Below, in pieces: positions 53,131-61,800 of a DNA stretch of 64,000 nt. A program made the translations under genes and the position numbers. Position 1 is the stretch's first letter. The number at the start of each line of letters is the position of its first letter. The stretch comes from Alphaproteobacteria bacterium (GTDB taxonomy: Bacteria > Myxococcota_A > UBA796 > CAJQPC01), in contig JACKEV010000006.1 of assembly GCA_020632795.1 (NCBI GenBank), positions 310,001 to 374,000 on the forward strand, in the 5' to 3' direction. The notes below the pieces were generated by a model that worked only from the letters and a program-made list of their open reading frames with translations, had not been told where the DNA came from and ran no database searches.

Positions 53131-54123
53131 ATGGTGTACGAGCAGATGAAGCCGGCACATGAGCGACGCCCCGCGTCGCTCTGGGTCGACGATCTGAGGC
53201 TCCTGCCGTTGTGGAGGATATCAAGGGACGCCGGTCATTTCGAGGCGATGCGGCGGTCCCTCCAGGTGGCGTCCTTCGAAGCGGGCGTGGCGCTGTCCGG
53301 CGCGCTCTCCGGGCGTGGCGCGGTCGGGATCGTGCTGTCCGGGTTGGCGGAGCTGCGCGCGGGCGAGCGGCCGGTTGTGCGCCTGGGGGCCGGGGAGCTG
53401 ATCGGCGGCGGTGCGCTGTTCGGCGATCGCCGCCGGATCGGCGAGCTGACCGCGCTCACCCCCTGCCGCGTCGGCGTGCTGGACGTCTCGGCGTTGGACG
53501 CCCTCCGTCGGCTGCGCCCCGGCGCGCTGGACTCGCTGGAGGCAGCGGCCGTGCGCGGCCTGGGGAGCCTGCTGACCCAGAGCGCCTGGCGTGTCGACGG
53601 GCAGCTCGCCTCCGGGAGCTGGTGGCAGCCCCACATGGTCGAGCTGCGCGCCCCGACCGCCCCCGGTGGGCACGCCCGCGCCGAGGGGACGCTGGCCGCC
53701 GCCCTCAAGCGCCTGGGGGGAGACCGCGAGCTGGACGCCTGGTTCGAGCCCCGCGAGGTGCCCCAGGGCGCGCTGCTGGGCTGGGCGCTCCAGAGCCGCG
53801 CCGAGGAGGGCGGCGCCTGGCTGGTCGCGGAGGGCGCGCTGCGCACCCTGCGCGCCGCCGACCACGACCCGAACGAGGTCCACGGCCCCGGCACCCTGGT
53901 CGGCCTGACCGAGCTGGCCGGCGCGCGCCTGCCCGGGGTGATGGTGGTCTCCGCGCGCCCGTCGCTGCTGCTCTACCTGAGCCGGGCCCGCTGGACCACG
54001 GTCGCGTCCAGCAGCCTCCCCGCCGCGCGGCGCCTGCGCAAGGCCATCCACGCCGCGACCTTCGGGGAGCAGCAGCGGGTCATGCGGCGGCTCCGCTCAG
54101 CGGAAGTCCCGGCTCCGCGATGA
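53131..54123 (+). CDS. Protein with two degenerate cNMP-binding-like domains
   Basis: 330 residues from ATG 53131, with GGAGG upstream. Residues ~35-130 keep the shape of a cNMP barrel (SFEAGVALSGALSGRGAVGI ... LGAGELIGGGALFGDRRRIGEL, where GELIGGGALFG stands for the phosphate cassette), but the Arg of the cassette seems absent. A second similar region (~205-300; FEPREVPQGALLGWALQS ... GPGTLVGLTELAGARL) has the same pattern. No helix-turn-helix and no kinase or enzyme domain. It may be a structural or protein-binding version of the fold. It ends 27 bases inside the dnaE2 gene on the other strand. Confidence 0.6.
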   Translation: MVYEQMKPAHERRPASLWVDDLRLLPLWRISRDAGHFEAMRRSLQVASFEAGVALSGALSGRGAVGIVLSGLAELRAGERPVVRLGAGELIGGGALFGDRRRIGELTALTPCRVGVLDVSALDALRRLRPGALDSLEAAAVRGLGSLLTQSAWRVDGQLASGSWWQPHMVELRAPTAPGGHARAEGTLAAALKRLGGDRELDAWFEPREVPQGALLGWALQSRAEEGGAWLVAEGALRTLRAADHDPNEVHGPGTLVGLTELAGARLPGVMVVSARPSLLLYLSRARWTTVASSSLPAARRLRKAIHAATFGEQQRVMRRLRSAEVPAPR

Positions 54124-57100
54124 GATCTCGCCCAGCGGCAGCGGGGCGAAGCTGCGGGCCAGCAGGCTGACCGCGTCGCCCTCCCGCTGGAGGCGCCCGG
54201 CCACGATGACCAGCTTCTCGTGGCGGATGACCCGGCGCTGCTTCTCGTAGAGCTTCGGCCACACCACCAGGTTGGCCATGCCGGTCTCGTCCTCGATGGT
54301 CATGAAGAGCACGCCCTTGGCGGTGCCGGGGCGCTGGCGGTTCACCACCAGCCCCGCGATCTGCACGGTGTCCCCGGCGTCGTAGTGGGCCAGGTCCGCG
54401 ATGCGCAGCACCCGCTTGCGGTCCAGCTCCTCCCGGGCCAGCCCCACCGGGTGGGTGGAGAGCGAGAGCCCGGTGGCCAGGTACGCCTGCTGGAGGTCCT
54501 CCAGGGGGGTGGCCGCCGGGATGGGGGCGTCGTCGTCCTGGACCCGGAGCCCGGCCAGCAGGGGGGTGTTGCGGGTCATGAGGCCCTCCACCGCCCAGGC
54601 GGCCTGGCGGCGGTTGAGCCCGAAGGCGGCCAGGGCGTCGGCGCGGGCCAGGGCGGTCAGCTCCCGGCGGTCGAGCTGCGCGCGGCGGGCGAGGTCGGCC
54701 AGGCCCTCAAACGGGCGCTCGGCGCGGGCGGCCTCGATCCGGCGACCGGCCTCCTCGCCCAGGCCGTGGATCTGGCGCAGGCCCAGGCGCAGGGCCACCC
54801 CGCGGGCGGCCTCACCGTCGGTGCCACCCCGCAGCGGGTCCGCGCGGCCGTCGGGCTCCAGGGTGTTGTCCCAGTCGCTGACCGTGACGTCCACCGGGCG
54901 CGCCTCGACCCCGTGGCGCCGGGCGCCGTCCACCAGGTTGCGGGCGCTGTAGAAGCCCATCGGCTGGGCGTTGAGCAGCGAGGCGGTGAACGCGGCGGGG
55001 TAGTAGCGCTTGAGGAACGCGCTGTCGTAGACCAGCAGCGCGAAGCTGGCGGCGTGGGACTCGGGGAAGCCGTACTCGCCGAAGCCCATGATCTGCTTGG
55101 CGATCTGCTCGGCGTACTCCCGGGACAGCCCCTGCTCCTCCATGTTGGTGATCAGGCGCTTGACCAGCACCTCCAGCCCGCCGCGCTTGCGGAACGAGCC
55201 CATCGCGCGGCGGAGCTGGTCGGCCTCCCCGGGGCTGAACCCGCCCACCGCGACCGCCATCGCCATCACCTGCTCCTGGAAGAGCGGGACGCCGAGCGTG
55301 CGCTCCAGGATCGGCACGAGCGCGGGGTGCGCGTAGGTGATCGGGTCGGTCTTGTCGCGCCGCCGCAGGTACGGGTGGACCATGCCGCCCTGGATCGGCC
55401 CGGGGCGTACGATCGCGACCTCCACCACCAGGTCGTAGAAGCAGCGCGGTTGCAGGCGGGGGAGCATCGACATCTGCGCGCGCGACTCGATCTGGAAGAC
55501 GCCGACGGTGTCCGCGCGGCAGAACATCTCGTAGACCTCGGGGTCCTCGGAGGGGATGGTGGCCAGGGTCAGGGCGCGGCCGTGGTGCAGCTCCACCAGC
55601 TCGAAGCACTTGCGGATGGCGGTGAGGATGCCCAGGGACAGGCAGTCCACCTTCACGAAGTCCACCGCGTCGATGTCGTCCTTGTCCCACTGGAGCACCG
55701 TGCGGTTCTCCATCGAGGCGGGCTCGATGGGGCAGCGCTCCCGCAGGGGCTCCTCGCTGATGACGAAGCCGCCGACGTGGATGGACAGGTGCCGGGGGAA
55801 GCCCAGGATCTCATTGGCCAGGTGCAGGCTCAGGCGCACCCGGGGGTCGGCGGGGTCGATGCCGCACTCGGCCACCCGCTCGGGCTGGATCTCCCCCTGG
55901 TCCCACCAGTCGAGGTTCCTGGCCAGCCGGTCGACCTGGTCCAGGGACAGGCCCATCGCCTTGCCCACGTCGCGGATCGCGCTGCGCGGCCGGTAGGAGA
56001 TGATCTCGTTGACCATCGCGGCGCGGTGGCGGCCGTACTTGTTGTAGACGTACTGGAGCACCTCCTCGCGGCGCTCGTGCTCGAAGTCCACGTCGATGTC
56101 GGGGGGCTCGCCGCGCTCCTTGGAGATGAAGCGCTCGAACAGCAGCCGCTGCCGGGAGGGGTCGACCGAGGTGATGCCCAGGGCGAAGCACACCGCCGAG
56201 TTCGCCGCGCTGCCCCGCCCCTGGCAGAGGATGCCCTGCTCCCGGGCGAAGCGGACGATGTCATAGACCGTCAGGAAGTAGGCGGGGAAGTCCAGATCGT
56301 CGATGAGGTCCAGCTCGTGGGCGATCTGGTGGCGCAGGGTGGGGGTGGGGCCCTCGGGCCAGCGCCAGGCCACGCCCTCGTCGACCAGCGCGCGCAGGTG
56401 CTCCATCGGGGTGCGGCCCTCGGGCACGACCTCGCGGGGGTAGTTGTAGTGGAGCTGGTCCAGGCGGAAGCCGCAGCGCGCGGCGACCTCCAGGGTGCGG
56501 GCCAGCCAGGCGGGCTGGTCGGCGAACAGGCCGGCCATGACCTCGGGGGCCTTGAGGTGGCGCTCGCCGTTGGGCTGGAGGAGCAGCCCGGCCTGGTCGA
56601 TGGTCGTGCGGTGGCGGATGCAGGTCAGCACGTCCTGGACCCGCTGGCGCTCGGGGCTGTGGGTGAGGGCGCGGTTGACCGCGATCAGGGGGCGGCCGAC
56701 CCGGGCGGCGAAGGCGCGGGCGCGGGCCTCGCGGGGGCCGTCCTCGGGGGCGAGGCGGCGGTGGGTGGCCACGTAGAGCCGGTCTCCGAGGGCCTCCGCC
56801 AGCGGCTCCGCGGACCACTGGCCGTCCACAATGCCGATGAGACCGTCGTTACGGGAGAGCAGATCGCTGAGGGGCAGGAGCGCGCTGCCCTTCGGCTGGT
56901 CGGCCCGCCCCCGGGTGAGCAGCTCGCAGAGGCTGCCCCAGCCCGCCGCGTCCATCGCGTAGACCACCACCTCGGGGCCGGCGGCGCCGTGCCCGTCGTC
57001 CAGGGTGAGGAGCGCGCCGTGCAGCACCTCGACGGGCAGGTCCCGGGCGGTCTTCCAGGCCCGCACCAGGCCGTAGACCCCGTCGCGGTCGCAGACGCCC

Positions 57101-57207
57101 AGGGCCGGCAGGCTCAAGCCGGCGGCCCGGGTGACCAGCTCCTCGGGCATGGAGGCGCCCTCCAGGAAGGAGAAGGCGGTCTGACACCACAGCTCGGCGT
57201 AGCTCAC
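54097..57207 (-). CDS. dnaE2: Error-prone DNA polymerase DnaE2
   Basis: 1036 residues from GTG 57207, the typical DnaE2 length (replicative DnaE is ~1160). N-terminal PHP domain (AELWCQTAFSFLEGASMPEEL), palm with the catalytic DxD (RGEPPDIDVDFEHERREEVLQYVY), the family SAANSAVCFALGIT and GFPRHLSIHVGGFVIS stretches, the finger/beta-binding tail, and an OB domain (GDTVQIAGLVVNRQRPGTAKGVLFMTIEDE). It does translesion synthesis together with ImuB, whose gene is 4 bases upstream. Shares its 3' end (27 bases) with the convergent cNMP-fold gene. Confidence 0.95.
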   Translation of the reverse strand: MSYAELWCQTAFSFLEGASMPEELVTRAAGLSLPALGVCDRDGVYGLVRAWKTARDLPVEVLHGALLTLDDGHGAAGPEVVVYAMDAAGWGSLCELLTRGRADQPKGSALLPLSDLLSRNDGLIGIVDGQWSAEPLAEALGDRLYVATHRRLAPEDGPREARARAFAARVGRPLIAVNRALTHSPERQRVQDVLTCIRHRTTIDQAGLLLQPNGERHLKAPEVMAGLFADQPAWLARTLEVAARCGFRLDQLHYNYPREVVPEGRTPMEHLRALVDEGVAWRWPEGPTPTLRHQIAHELDLIDDLDFPAYFLTVYDIVRFAREQGILCQGRGSAANSAVCFALGITSVDPSRQRLLFERFISKERGEPPDIDVDFEHERREEVLQYVYNKYGRHRAAMVNEIISYRPRSAIRDVGKAMGLSLDQVDRLARNLDWWDQGEIQPERVAECGIDPADPRVRLSLHLANEILGFPRHLSIHVGGFVISEEPLRERCPIEPASMENRTVLQWDKDDIDAVDFVKVDCLSLGILTAIRKCFELVELHHGRALTLATIPSEDPEVYEMFCRADTVGVFQIESRAQMSMLPRLQPRCFYDLVVEVAIVRPGPIQGGMVHPYLRRRDKTDPITYAHPALVPILERTLGVPLFQEQVMAMAVAVGGFSPGEADQLRRAMGSFRKRGGLEVLVKRLITNMEEQGLSREYAEQIAKQIMGFGEYGFPESHAASFALLVYDSAFLKRYYPAAFTASLLNAQPMGFYSARNLVDGARRHGVEARPVDVTVSDWDNTLEPDGRADPLRGGTDGEAARGVALRLGLRQIHGLGEEAGRRIEAARAERPFEGLADLARRAQLDRRELTALARADALAAFGLNRRQAAWAVEGLMTRNTPLLAGLRVQDDDAPIPAATPLEDLQQAYLATGLSLSTHPVGLAREELDRKRVLRIADLAHYDAGDTVQIAGLVVNRQRPGTAKGVLFMTIEDETGMANLVVWPKLYEKQRRVIRHEKLVIVAGRLQREGDAVSLLARSFAPLPLGEISSRSRDFR

Positions 57208-57211
57208 CCCT

Positions 57212-58789
57212 TCAATCCCACAGCCCGTGCAGCCACCAGTCCCCGCCCACCCGGTCGTGGAACAGCCACAGGGCGCGGCCGTCCTCCAGCTCGACCCGGA
57301 AGTAGTCCCGGTCGAAGGCCGCCTCGGTCCACCACTCGCCGACCAGGCGCTCGGGGCCCCGGGCTGCGCGGGCCTCGCGCCAGTGCTGGTCGACCTCGAC
57401 CGCGCGGGGGCGGCCGTCAGCGCCCAGGCGCACGCGCAGGGGCTGGGGCTCGCGCAGCAGCATCGCGGGGCGGGGGGCGGGGGCCGAGAGCGGGGGGCTG
57501 CCCCGGCGCATGGCCCGGGGGGAGGGCGCCCGCGCGGCCCAGGACAGCTCGGGGCGGTGGCGGGGCTCCAGCGCGGGGCAGTAGAGCGCGGCCTCGCCCA
57601 GGGCGTCGGAGAGGCGGGCGAGCAGCTCGTCCAGGGGCTCCTGGGCGCCGCTGCGGTCCAGCAGGCCCTGCTGCTGACCCAGGAAGGGGCAGGCTTCGAG
57701 CACCTCCAGGGTCAGGCCCTCGACCGCGCCCTCCAGCTTGACCCGCTCCAGGCGCTTGTGGGCCAGATCGACCAGGGCGCGGGGGTCGCGGCGGGGGGTG
57801 CCCAGGCGCAGCGGCAGGGAGAAGGGCTCGGCGTCCTCCAGGGTCAGGCGGAGCTGGAGGCGTACGGCGGCCTGCTCCCGGGCGCGCAGCGCGACGCACA
57901 GCCGCTCGCACAGCTCGGTGAAGACGTGGAGCACCGCGCCCAGATCGGCGGTAGGGTCGGGGAGCTGGCGGCGCAGGGTCAGCGCCCCGGGGGGCGGGGG
58001 CGGGTCCAGGGGGTCGTCGGCGGGCACACCCCGGGCCAGGCGGTGCAGGTGCAGGCCCTCCACCCCGAAGCGCCCGGACAGCGAGGCGGCGTCCAGGCGG
58101 GCGAGGTCCTCGACGCGGCGCAGGCCCAGCAGCTCCAGCCGGTCCAGCAGGCTGGGGGAGGGGCCCAGCGCGGCCACGGGCAGCGCGGCGAGGGCCTCGG
58201 CCAGGGCCCCGGGGGGCACGAGGGTGTCGCGCAGAGGCGCGTCGTCCGGCCACCAGGCGGCCAGGGCCAGCGCGCCCCGGATGTCGTCGGCGATCACGAC
58301 CCGGCAGGCGTGGCCGAGGTCCTCCAGCAGGGCGCGGGCGCGGCGCAGCGCGGCGGGCTCGCCTCCCTTGAGCCGGGCGGTCAGCTCCACGGCGATGGCC
58401 TGGGGGGGCAGGGCGCGCAGGTTGGGGGAGAGCCGCTCGAAGAGGCGGGCGAGGTCGTGCAGGTCGGCGCGCTCGACCTCGGGGGGCTCGGCCAGCTCCA
58501 CGCGCACGTCCGGGCACATCGCGCGGGCCTCGCTGACGGTCATGCCCCGCCGAAGGCCCTCCCGCGCCGCCGCCAGAGTGCCCGCCTGCACCCGCAGCGC
58601 GCTCTTCTCCTCGGCCACCAGCACCGCGAGGTCGTCGGCCTGCCAGCCGCAGCGCTCCAGCCGGAAGCAGGGCAGGTGGGCCACCAGGAAGCGCCGGCCG
58701 GCGGCGGGGCGGTCCAGCGGAGAGGGCGTGGGCGGCGGCTGGGGGGCCGGTGACCGCACCGCGAGCTGGACCGATCGAGCGTGACGCAT
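57212..58789 (-). CDS. imuB: ImuB, catalytically dead Y-family polymerase adapter
   Basis: 525 residues, usual for ImuB. Y-family polymerase fold, but the catalytic carboxylates are gone: the first motif reads VAHLPCFRLERCG instead of DMDAFFASVE, and the second VELTARLKGG instead of the SxDE motif. Helix-hairpin-helix region DRLELLGLRRVEDLARLDAASLSGRFG, little-finger region, and the C-terminal DRVGGDWWLHGLWD end found in ImuB. It links DnaE2 to the beta clamp during damage-induced mutagenesis. No imuA precedes it; an M48 peptidase gene does. A LexA box lies 13 bases upstream of the start. Confidence 0.9.
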   Translation of the reverse strand: MRHARSVQLAVRSPAPQPPPTPSPLDRPAAGRRFLVAHLPCFRLERCGWQADDLAVLVAEEKSALRVQAGTLAAAREGLRRGMTVSEARAMCPDVRVELAEPPEVERADLHDLARLFERLSPNLRALPPQAIAVELTARLKGGEPAALRRARALLEDLGHACRVVIADDIRGALALAAWWPDDAPLRDTLVPPGALAEALAALPVAALGPSPSLLDRLELLGLRRVEDLARLDAASLSGRFGVEGLHLHRLARGVPADDPLDPPPPPGALTLRRQLPDPTADLGAVLHVFTELCERLCVALRAREQAAVRLQLRLTLEDAEPFSLPLRLGTPRRDPRALVDLAHKRLERVKLEGAVEGLTLEVLEACPFLGQQQGLLDRSGAQEPLDELLARLSDALGEAALYCPALEPRHRPELSWAARAPSPRAMRRGSPPLSAPAPRPAMLLREPQPLRVRLGADGRPRAVEVDQHWREARAARGPERLVGEWWTEAAFDRDYFRVELEDGRALWLFHDRVGGDWWLHGLWD

Positions 58790-58801
58790 CCGAGAAGCAC
58801 C

Positions 58802-58817
58802 CTGAAAGGGCGTTCAG
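58802..58817. promoter_or_regulatory. LexA (SOS) box upstream of imuB-dnaE2
   Basis: CTGAAAGGGCGTTCAG, a CTGAA-N6-TTCAG palindrome ending 12 bases before the imuB ATG. It fits the motif I recall for the Myxococcus xanthus LexA site (CTRHAMRYBYGTTCAGS) at 15 of 17 positions. imuB-dnaE2 cassettes are LexA-controlled in many bacteria. Confidence 0.65.
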
Positions 58818-58865
58818 TCTATCGCGCTTCGATGCAGGAGAAAGGCCAGGAACTGTCCGCACTTG

Positions 58866-58884
58866 GTGGACAGGATCTGTCCAC
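58866..58884. terminator. Palindrome at the end of the M48 peptidase gene
   Basis: GTGGACAG-GAT-CTGTCCAC, perfect 8-base arms, directly after the M48 stop codon. A further CTGTCC copy (58853-58858) lies next to it. It may be a weak terminator (no T-run) or a binding site between the M48 and imuB genes. Confidence 0.45.
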
Positions 58885-61800
58885 TCAGGGGACGGGCGGC
58901 CGATCGAAGGCGAAGAGCAGGGCGCGGGCCTCGGCGCGCCAGTGCTCGGGGGCGTCGTCCCCCAGCAGCAGGATCCCCAGCATGCGCAGGCCGCCGCGGT
59001 TCATGAGGTCCCGGCCCTCGGCCAGGGCGTCCAGTCGGGCGGGGTCGGCGCGCAGGGCCTCGACGTCGAGCAGGGGCGCGAGCTGCCCTGCCGGCCACTT
59101 CTGCTCCGCTTCGATGACCGCGACGAGGGCAGCGGGGTCCACCCCCTCCCGCACGGCGAGCCCCAGCGCCGTCCAGGCCAGCGGGGTGGTGAACTGCCCG
59201 GCCTCCAGCAGGGGTCGCAGCTCCCGCATCAGCTCGGGGTTGGTCACCCCCGCCCCCACCGCCAGCAGCATCAAGGACCGCCGATCGCCCTCGCTGAGGG
59301 TGCCCAGCCGCATCATCTTCTCGGTCTGCCCGTTGACGAGCATCTGGACGCCGTGCAGAACCGCCGGGGCGTCCACGCCGGGGGAGACGCCCCGCTCGGC
59401 CTTGGCGGCCGCGTCCAGGAAGGGACCCACTTCGCCGAGATCCTCCACGGGGACCGCCTCGGGGTGCTGGGCGCCCAGCCGGCGCAGCCGGGCGATGTTC
59501 ACCGAGAGGGCGGGCTCGAAGAGCGCCGCTTCCTCCAGGGCGCGCAGCGCCTCGTAGCGGGCGGTCGCCTCGTCCCAGCGCTCGGCCACGATCAGGGCGT
59601 AGCCCGCCCCCCAGTTCATCCAGGCGTGCTCGGGGAAGCGCTCGACGCCGGCGATGTAGGCCGCGTTGTGCTCAGGGCCGTCGGGCATGCAGCGCACGTC
59701 CATGTAGATGGCGTCGGGGTCGTCGGGGTTCTCGGCCGCGCGGGCGTGGTGGCCCGCGCAGAGCTCGGCGCGGCGCTCGGGGGAGGCGATGTCCATCTGC
59801 ACCCGCATCAGCTCGAGCGTGGACAGCGCGGTATGGGGGTCCTCCGCGATGCGCTCGGCGACGATTGGCTCCAACTCAGGGGCGTCGCTGGCCACGTTCA
59901 GCCAGAAGCGGGTGTCGGCCTGGCCCAGGGGATCCCAGCGGGCGTGGACCAGGGCCACGGTGGCCGTCTCCTCGGGCTCCAGGTAGCTGAGCTGTTGGTT
60001 CGGCGGCAGATCATCGAGCGCGCTGATGACCGTGCGGGTGGCGCCGCCGGACTTCGTGCTGACCGACTTTGGCGGCTCCTCGAAGATGAACTGGGCGTCG
60101 GCCTGGAGCCAGCGCGGGGCGCCCAGCATCTTGGGCGGCGTCTCCTTGCGGTTGCCGTACACCGCGACCCAGCGGACCAGGGGCGCCGCCCCGGCGACGT
60201 TGTAGATCGCCTCGGAGAATGGCTTGGGCAGTCCGGCCTCGAAGCGCTCGATCTCGCGGCCGTCGGGGGCGGTGGCCACGACCTCGAAGGTGCCCGCGCC
60301 CCGAGAGACCACCACCGTGCGGTGCGGGCCCACCCGAGCGCTGGATTCGCCCACCTTGACGTCCACCGGGATGCTGAGGCCGTTGTGGACGTGGACCTCG
60401 GCCTGGCCCACGGTGGCGGTCGCGACGAGCGCGGGCAGCAGCACCGCCGAGGCCACCCCGAAGCGCGCCGTGGCCGCCAGCGGGCCGTCGGCGAGCTGGA
60501 AGCGATCCCACACGTTCAGGGTGGCGCTTCGGGGGCGGGCGTCCCCCTCGCAGAGGCGCGGGTAGTGCGTCGGCGTGGCGCAGGGCGGGGGGGCCTGGCC
60601 CGGGTCGGCGCCCTCCCGCAGCGCGTCGGCCAGCTTCGCCTCGGTGGCCACGAGCTGCTCCAGGGCGGCGGCGGCCAGGGACTCCAGGGCGTCGGTGTAG
60701 GCGTTGACCCAGGACTCCATCGCCTCCAGCCAGCCCTCGGCGAAGGCCTGCCGGGAGGGTGTCCCCAGCCGCAGCCCCTCCAGCCGCTCGTCCCAGGACG
60801 CGACCCCCAGCCGCTCGAGCACCTCGGGGGACAGCGAGAGGCCCTTGCGCTGCTCGTCGTCGATGCGGGACAGCGCGATCAGCACCTGCCGGGAGGCGTC
60901 CAGGAGCTTGAGGATCTCGGCGCCGCTGAGGTGCTTGTCCGCCACCGCGATCCGGAAGATGTGCGCGGTCAGGCCGTTGGCGTCGGCGAGGTCGGCGGCG
61001 GTGTGCTCGGCGTAGTGCATCGTCTCGACCAGCCCGGTGAGCGTCGCATCCCAGCCCCCGCCGAGCAGCCGGGCGGCGTCCAGGTGGGCGCCGCGGGCCT
61101 CCAGGTCATAGGCGTGGATGCGCCGGCGCAGCGCGCCGCGCTCGGCGGTCACCTGATCGATGACGTCGTCCAGCTCGGCGCGAGGGATCTGGCGGCCCCG
61201 GTGGGTGAGCACCCCGCCCGGCGCCTGCAGCACGCCTTCCTTGAGGGCTTTGAGGGCCACGATCTCCTCGTCCAGCTCGCGCCGCGCCTTCAGGGCCTCC
61301 CCCAGGGACTCGGGGTAGAGGGCGTCGATCGCGGCCAGCACAGCCTCGCGGTCCCGATCCGTGGGGGCGGGCAGCAGCTGGTCCACCTCGCGGGCGTGCA
61401 GGCTCAGGGGCCGCCACAGGTAGGCGCCCTGATAGCGCCGGTCCAGGTGGGGCTTGTCGAACTGGGCGTCCAGCCGCTCCAGGCTCTGGGCGATGGGCAC
61501 CGTGGCGACGTCGAGATCCTTGTACAGGCCGGCGGTCAGGTCCTCGCGCAGCCGCTCGGCGTCCTGGAACAGCACCCAGGCCGAGCGCTCATCCAGCACG
61601 GAGGGCACGTAGCGGTGCTTCGCGTTCGCCTCGCGCTGGTGGTTGGGCGGGTGGGTCTGCCACATACGCGGGGCCTCGGCCAGCCCGGCCTTGAACAGCC
61701 GGTGGGCGGCCCGGTCGTCCTGCAGGGCGGGGGTGCGGCCGAAGTCGGGGTCGTCGATGACCGCCGCGTGGCGCTCGATCACCCGGGACTGCACGGCGAA

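Noticed and set aside
54220..57741. Plus-strand open frame of 1173 codons opposite dnaE2
   Set aside because: No recognisable domain; dnaE2 motifs on the other strand are continuous.
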